Source of the DNA: Strigamia acuminata
Lineage: Eukaryota > Arthropoda > Chilopoda > Geophilomorpha > Linotaeniidae
Assembly (NCBI GenBank): GCA_949358305.1
Contig: OX442314.1
Span: forward strand, 66,101,369 to 66,165,368
Direction: 5' to 3'
Length of the DNA: 64,000 nucleotides
The first letter of the stretch is position 1. Each line of letters begins with the position of its first letter. Made by a program: the position numbers and the translations under genes. The notes under the pieces were generated by a model that saw only the letters and a list, made by a program, of their open reading frames with translations, searched no databases and was not told the DNA's origin. Positions 57,666 to 64,000 of this stretch are shown here, in pieces.

Positions 57666-57670
57666 AAAAA

Positions 57671-58431
57671 TGTTTCTAGCAATGCTTTGTGGCCGTGTGG
57701 CACTCTAGAAGACAACAGAAAAAGCTTATAACAAATAAACCTACTTACTAGAACTTGTGATGAGCTCCAAAAGAGATGATGCATTGCAGGAGAAATCCTG
57801 CTTGAAATCCCTGCAAAGTGGCCTAATAAGTGTCTGGAAGAACTCACCACTAATATGCCAAATAACACATAAACAAACCGAATTTAATGTAAAGTTAATA
57901 TCTATCAAAAGTACACAGAAAAGAGAGGAGAAAATTACATATCTTAACCCTAGAAATCTACATAACAGTCACAGTGTAGTTGCTGCGCAACCTACAACAA
58001 TTAGAGCAACGAGTGGCAACAATCACTCGCAAGAGGCGAATTGTCCCTCTAGTGACAAAATGATAAAGCGTATACAAGAAAATACACAGTTTCAAGTATA
58101 AAATCATTACAAAAGGCACAAAACCGTAATACATTAAGCCAAAGTGTTTCAAATAAATGAACTAACTTAGGAACTAACAGCAGCGACTCTTTGGACGAAT
58201 CCAAGCAGTAAAACTCCAAAGAATCAAAGGAAAAATACAAGATTACCTTAAGAAAGACAGCTTAAATCAGGTAAAACATAACTCCCACGTCACAAACTAC
58301 ACGAAATTCATTTAACATTTAGCCAAAACTTAAGCTGCACTATTAACTAAACACAAACTTAAATAATTGATCAATTCAAGCAAATCCGCTATTGCGATAG
58401 CAAAAAATCCATGTTGCGCGTGCTCGCAACA
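57671..58431 (-). repeat. 5' LTR of element 3 (761 bp)
   Basis: Same sequence as 52473-53233. The outer end (plus strand 58412-58431) is a perfect 7-bp hairpin with a 6-nt loop, TGTTGCG/CGCAACA, shared with element 1. It is followed by the TTTG duplication and normal satellite. Confidence 0.95.
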
Positions 58432-61400
58432 TTTGTGCTAAGTCAACTGTGATGAGATCAAAAGTCTATTCTCCCAAATCATTGGTTGGATGTTTCTAAA
58501 ACTTACATTGGAGCCTTCTACTAAGGTTTAAACACTATTTCTGAACATTCAAAGACATTGGACTTGTGGTGTTTGTGCTAAGTCAACTGTGATGAGATCA
58601 AAAGTCTATTCTCCCAAATCATTGGTTGGATGTTTCTAAAACTTACATTGGAGCCTTCTACTAAGGTTTAAACACTATTTCTGAACATTCAGAGACATTG
58701 GACTTGTGGTGTTTGTGCTAAGTCAACTGTGATGAGATCAAAAGTCTATTCTCCCAAATCATTGGTTGGATGTTTCTAAAACTTACATTGGAGCCTTCTA
58801 CTAAGGTTTAAACACTATTTCTGAACATTCAGAGACATTGGTGTTTGTGCTAAGTCAACTGCGATCTGAAATAAGCTCAAAATTTTTTTTTCAAAATTTA
58901 TTGCTTGGGTGTTGCTAAAACTTACATTTAAGGCTTCTACAAAGGTTTAAACACTATTTATAAACATTCAGACACATTGGACTTGTGGTGTTTGTGCTAA
59001 GTCAACTGTGATGAGATCAAAAGTCTATTCTCCCAAATCATTGGTTGGATGTTTCTAAAACTTACATTGGAGCCTTCTACTAAGGTTTAAACACTATTTC
59101 TGAACATTCAGAGACATTGGTCTTGTGGTGTTTGTGCTAAGTCAACTGTGATGAGATCAAAAGTCTATTCTCCTAAATCAATGGTTGAATGTTTCTAAAA
59201 CTTACATTGGAGCCTTCTACTAAGGTTTAAACACTATTTCTGAACATTCAGAGACATTGGACTTGTGGTGTTTCTGCTAAGTCAACTGTGATGAGATCAA
59301 AAGTCTATTCTCCCAAATCATTGGTTGGATGTTTCTAAAACTTACATTGGAGCCTTCTACTAAGGTTTAAACACTATTTCTGAACATTCAGAGACATTGG
59401 TCTTGTGGTGTTTGTGCTAAGTCAACTGTGATGAGATCAAAAGTCTATTTTCCTAAATCAATGGTTGAATGTTTCTAAAACTTACATTGGAGCCTTCTAC
59501 TAAGGTTTAAACACTATTTCTGAACATTCAGAGACATTGGACTTGTGGTGTTTCTGCTAAGTCAACTGTGATGAGATCAAAAGTCTATTCTCCCAAATCA
59601 TTGGTTGGATGTTTCTAAAACTTACATTGGAGCCTTCTACTAAGGTTTAAACACTTTTTCTGAACATTCAGAGACATTGGTCTTGTGGTGTTTGTGCTAA
59701 GTCAACTGTGATGAGATCAAAAGTCTATTCTCCCAAATCATTGGTTGGATGTTTCTAAAACTTACATTGGAGCCTTCTACTAAGGTTTAAACACTATTTC
59801 TGAACATTCAGAGACATTGGTGTTTGTGCTAAGTCAACTGCGATCTGAAATGAGCTCAAAATTTTTTTTTCAAAATTTATTGCTTGGGTGTTGCTAAAAC
59901 TTACATCTACAAAGGTTTAAACACTATTTATAAACATTCAGACACATTGGACTTGTGGTGTTTGTGCTAAGTCAACTGTGATGAGATCAAAAGTCTATTC
60001 TCCCAAATCATTGGTTGGATGTTTCTAAAACTTACATTAGAGCCTTCTACTAAGGTTTAAACACTATTTCTAAACATTCAGAGACATTGGTCTTGTGGTG
60101 TTTGTGCTAAGTCAACTGTGATTAGATCAAAAGTCTATTCTCCCAAATCATTGGTTGGATGTCTCTAAAACTTACATTGGAGCCTTCTACTAAGGTTTAA
60201 ACACTATTTCTGAACATTCAGAGACATTGGTCTTGTGGTGTTTGTGCTAAGTCAACTGTGATGAGATCAAAAGTCTATTCTCCCAAATCATTGGTTGGAT
60301 GTTTCTAAAACTTACATTGGAGCCTTCTACTAAGGTTTAAACACTATTTCTGAACATTCAGAGACATTGGTCTTGTGGTGTTTGTGCTAAGTCAACTGTG
60401 ATGAGATCAAAAGTCTATTCTCCTAAATCAATGGTTGAATGTTTCTAAAACTTACATTGGAGCCTTCTACTAAGGTTTAAACACTATTTCTGAACATTCA
60501 GAGACATTGGACTTGTGGTGTTTGTGCTAAGTCAACTGTGATGAGATCAAAAGTCTATTCTCCCAAATCATTGGTTGGATGTTTCTAAAACTTACATTGG
60601 AGCCTTCTACTAAGGTTTAAACACTATTTCTGAACATTCAGAGACATTGGACTTGTGGTGTTTGTGCTAAGTCAACTGTGATGAGATCAAAAGTCTATTC
60701 TCCCAAATCATTGGTTGGATGTTTCTAAAACTTACATTGGAGCCTTCTACTAAGGTTTAAACACTAATTCTGAACATTCAGAGACATTGGTCTTGTGGTG
60801 TTTGTGCTAAGTCAACTGTGATGAGATCAAAAGTCTATTCTCCTAAATCAATGGTTGAATGTTTCTAAAACTTACATTGGAGCCTTCTACTAAGGTTTAA
60901 ACACTATTTCTGAACATTCAGAGACATTGGACTTGTGGTGTTTGTGCTAAGTCAACTGTGATGAGATCAAAAGTCTATTCTCCCAAATCATTGGTTGGAT
61001 GTTTCTAAAACTTACATTGGAGCCTTCTACTAAGGTTTAAACACTATTTCTGAACATTCAGAGACATTGGACTTGTGGTGTTTGTGCTAAGTCAACTGTG
61101 ATGAGATCAAAAGTCTATTCTCCCAAATCATTGGTTGGATGTTTCTAAAACTAACATTGGAGCCTTCTACTAAGGTTTAAACACTATTTCTGAACATTCA
61201 GAGACATTAGTGTTTGTGCTAAGTCAACTGCGATCTGAAATGAGCTCAAAATTTTTTTTTCAAAATTTATTGCTTGGGTGTTGCTAAAACTTACATCTAC
61301 AAAGGTTTAAACACTATTTATAAACATTCAGACACATTGGACTTGTGGTGTTTGTGCTAAGTCAACTGTGATGAGATCAAAAGTCTATTCTCCCAAATCA

Positions 61401-63694
61401 TTGGTTGGATGTTTCTAAAACTTACATTAGAGCCTTCTACTAAGGTTTAAACACTATTTCTAAACATTCAGAGACATTGGTCTTGTGGTGTTTGTGCTAA
61501 GTCAACTGTGATTAGATCAAAAGTCTATTCTCCCAAATCATTGGTTGGATGTCTCTAAAACTTACATTGGAGCCTTCTACTAAGGTTTAAACACTATTTC
61601 TGAACATTCAGAGACATTGGTCTTGTGGTGTTTGTGCTAAGTCAACTGTGATGAGATCAAAAGTCTATTCTCCCAAATCATTGGTTGGATGTTTCTAAAA
61701 CTTACATTGGAGCCTTCTACTAAGGTTTAAACACTATTTCTGAACATTCAAAGACATTGGACTTGTGGTGTTTGTGCTAAGTCAACTGTGATGAGATCAA
61801 AAGTCTATTCTCCCAAATCATTGGTTGGATGTTTCTAAAACTTACATTGGAGCCTTCTACTAAGGTTTAAACACTATTTCTGAACATTCAGAGACATTGG
61901 ACTTGTGGTGTTTGTGCTAAGTCAACTGTGATGAGATCAAAAGTCTATTCTCCCAAATCATTGGTTGGATGTTTCTAAAACTTACATTGGAGCCTTCTAC
62001 TAAGGTTTAAACACTATTTCTGAACATTCAGAGACATTGGTGTTTGTGCTAAGTCAACTGCGATCTGAAATAAGCTCAAAATTTTTTTTTCAAAATTTAT
62101 TGCTTGGGTGTTGCTAAAACTTACATTTAAGGCTTCTACAAAGGTTTAAACACTATTTATAAACATTCAGACACATTGGACTTGTGGTGTTTGTGCTAAG
62201 TCAACTGTGATGAGATCAAAAGTCTATTCTCCCAAATCATTGGTTGGATGTTTCTAAAACTTACATTGGAGCCTTCTACTAAGGTTTAAACACTATTTCT
62301 GAACATTCAGAGACATTGGTCTTGTGGTGTTTGTGCTAAGTCAACTGTGATGAGATCAAAAGTCTATTCTCCTAAATCAATGGTTGAATGTTTCTAAAAC
62401 TTACATTGGAGCCTTCTACTAAGGTTTAAACACTATTTCTGAACATTCAGAGACATTGGACTTGTGGTGTTTCTGCTAAGTCAACTGTGATGAGATCAAA
62501 AGTCTATTCTCCCAAATCATTGGTTGGATGTTTCTAAAACTTACATTGGAGCCTTCTACTAAGGTTTAAACACTATTTCTGAACATTCAGAGACATTGGT
62601 CTTGTGGTGTTTGTGCTAAGTCAACTGTGATGAGATCAAAAGTCTATTTTCCTAAATCAATGGTTGAATGTTTCTAAAACTTACATTGGAGCCTTCTACT
62701 AAGGTTTAAACACTATTTCTGAACATTCAGAGACATTGGACTTGTGGTGTTTCTGCTAAGTCAACTGTGATGAGATCAAAAGTCTATTCTCCCAAATCAT
62801 TGGTTGGATGTTTCTAAAACTTACATTGGAGCCTTCTACTAAGGTTTAAACACTTTTTCTGAACATTCAGAGACATTGGTCTTGTGGTGTTTGTGCTAAG
62901 TCAACTGTGATGAGATCAAAAGTCTATTCTCCCAAATCATTGGTTGGATGTTTCTAAAACTTACATTGGAGCCTTCTACTAAGGTTTAAACACTATTTCT
63001 GAACATTCAGAGACATTGGTGTTTGTGCTAAGTCAACTGCGATCTGAAATGAGCTCAAAATTTTTTTTTCAAAATTTATTGCTTGGGTGTTGCTAAAACT
63101 TACATCTACAAAGGTTTAAACACTATTTATAAACATTCAGACACATTGGACTTGTGGTGTTTGTGCTAAGTCAACTGTGATGAGATCAAAAGTCTATTCT
63201 CCCAAATCATTGGTTGGATGTTTCTAAAACTTACATTAGAGCCTTCTACTAAGGTTTAAACACTATTTCTAAACATTCAGAGACATTGGTCTTGTGGTGT
63301 TTGTGCTAAGTCAACTGTGATTAGATCAAAAGTCTATTCTCCCAAATCATTGGTTGGATGTCTCTAAAACTTACATTGGAGCCTTCTACTAAGGTTTAAA
63401 CACTATTTCTGAACATTCAGAGACATTGGTCTTGTGGTGTTTGTGCTAAGTCAACTGTGATGAGATCAAAAGTCTATTCTCCCAAATCATTGGTTGGATG
63501 TTTCTAAAACTTACATTGGAGCCTTCTACTAAGGTTTAAACACTATTTCTGAACATTCAGAGACATTGGTCTTGTGGTGTTTGTGCTAAGTCAACTGTGA
63601 TGAGATCAAAAGTCTATTCTCCTAAATCAATGGTTGAATGTTTCTAAAACTTACATTGGAGCCTTCTACTAAGGTTTAAACACTATTTCTGAAC
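58432..63694. repeat. Satellite array block 3
   Basis: It continues the monomer interrupted by element 3 without loss. B1 monomers are at about 58860, 59839, 61229, 62059 and 63038 (spacings 979, 1390, 830, 979). A 3199-bp higher-order period is visible: 58860 to 62059, with AAATAAGCTC at both and TAAAACTAAC only in the 1390-bp part. The array stops inside a monomer at CTATTTCTGAAC. Confidence 0.97.
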
Positions 63695-64000
63695 TGTAGC
63701 TATCAGCCTCGCTAAAGATGAGAGATGCTGCAGCTGGCGGGCTCGCTTAGGAGCGGTGCGAATTGGTGATTGAAGCAATTCGCCTTGTACTGGAAAAACT
63801 CCTTGCCCTGTTGTGTGCAGGACAAACTTGTTCTGTGACAAGAAATAATGATTTATTTCTCTAAGCAAACTTTACAGACTTTCGCACAGTTGAAGGTTGA
63901 AAGCAAAAGTGTTTTAATAATCAGTTTAGATTAATAAAGAAAACTTATTACAAGGAAATCACGTGTGCAATAATTGTAACTAAGTATAAGATCAAGAAAC
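63695..64000. other. Non-satellite sequence at right edge; possible LTR start of a fourth element
   Basis: The satellite breaks after GAAC at 63694 and TGTAGCTATCAGCC follows. This stretch is not similar to elements 1-3. A perfect 8-bp hairpin (GCGAATTG/CAATTCGC) is at 63758-63783, and AATAAAG occurs near 63933. A TG start directly after ...AAC is what an LTR insertion would give, but the other end is outside the window. It could equally be the end of the array. A 61-codon minus-strand frame here shows no motif. Confidence 0.35.

Larger units (their letters stand above)
56998..57666 (-). other. Open leader frame of element 3 (222 codons)
   Basis: The longest frame of element 3, starting at the primer site and ending inside the conserved leader block (its last residues, PPVKHNAMY, are that block in translation). 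It lies where the leader frames of elements 1 and 2 lie. A hydrophobic stretch is at about residues 95-112. I recognise no family. At 222 codons it is long for chance in an otherwise closed region, but no function can be assigned. Confidence 0.3.
53234..57670 (-). other. Internal region of element 3: no long coding frame
   Basis: These 4.4 kb contain only short open frames on either strand. The longest sense ones, 174 codons (55667-56191) and 152 codons (54893-55351), show no retroelement motif. The sense strand is rich in T and G. The sense 3' end (53234-53260) carries CCCTTCTTCTTTGGCCGGCA then ACGC against the LTR, the same pre-LTR design as elements 1 and 2. Homopolymer runs are present near 54568 and 55677. 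I recognise nothing else. Confidence 0.8.
52473..58431 (-). mobile_element. Element 3: non-autonomous LTR retrotransposon related to the BEL/Pao elements
   Basis: A 5959-bp element in minus orientation with 761-bp LTRs (TGTTGCGAGCA...GAAACA in sense), a perfect 4-bp TTTG duplication, a primer site, and a 4437-bp internal region without recognisable gag, protease, RT or integrase. The link to BEL/Pao rests on signals, not protein. Its LTR start matches element 1 over TGTTGCGAGCA, including the hairpin. Its LTR end GAAACA matches element 2. It also carries the shared leader block and the pre-LTR tract. It probably depends on proteins of an autonomous element, as large retrotransposon derivatives do in other groups. 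The LTRs look identical, so it moved recently. Confidence 0.85.

Overview
This is a eukaryotic, most likely invertebrate metazoan, heterochromatin-like window. About 39.6 kb of the 64 kb is one tandem satellite DNA family. It is interrupted by three complete LTR retrotransposons of the BEL/Pao type, and by the edge of a fourth unrelated sequence at the far right. I see no host gene, rRNA, tRNA or CRISPR array. The eukaryotic call rests on the BEL/Pao Gag-Pol polyproteins, which are known only from animals, on the tRNA-primed LTR architecture and on the higher-order satellite. I cannot name the species.

Layout. 1-5560: satellite block 1. 5561-14211: element 1 (+ strand), with 1271-bp LTRs and an intact 1751-aa Gag-Pol. 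14212-14355: a single 140-bp satellite monomer plus the 4-bp target duplication. 14356-23789: element 2 (- strand), with 1575-bp LTRs and an intact 1746-aa Gag-Pol of a clearly different family. 23790-52472: satellite block 2. 52473-58431: element 3 (- strand), with 761-bp LTRs and a 4.4-kb internal region without gag or pol. 58432-63694: satellite block 3. 63695-64000: unrelated sequence starting with TG, possibly another LTR.

Satellite. The basic monomer (type A) is 140 bp, about 36% GC and free of CpG. Divergent monomers with an A/T tract (B1, about 130-139 bp; B2, 147 bp) recur every few A monomers and define higher-order repeats. Periods of 847, 1390, about 3.1-3.2 kb, 3199 and 3915 bp can be read directly from shared private variants.

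How the parts fit. Removing elements 1 and 2 restores an uninterrupted higher-order repeat seen intact elsewhere in the window. Both sit at the same CAAC of two neighbouring monomers. Element 3 sits 12 bp away in monomer phase, at TTTG. The LTRs of each element are almost identical, so the insertions are young and postdate the satellite amplification. All three share a tRNA-His-like primer site (exact, with an extra base, or split by an insertion), a conserved leader block, and a pyrimidine-rich GGCYGGCA block before the 3' LTR in place of a normal polypurine tract. The best candidate for something undescribed is a group of satellite-targeting BEL/Pao elements: two autonomous families plus a gag/pol-less partner.
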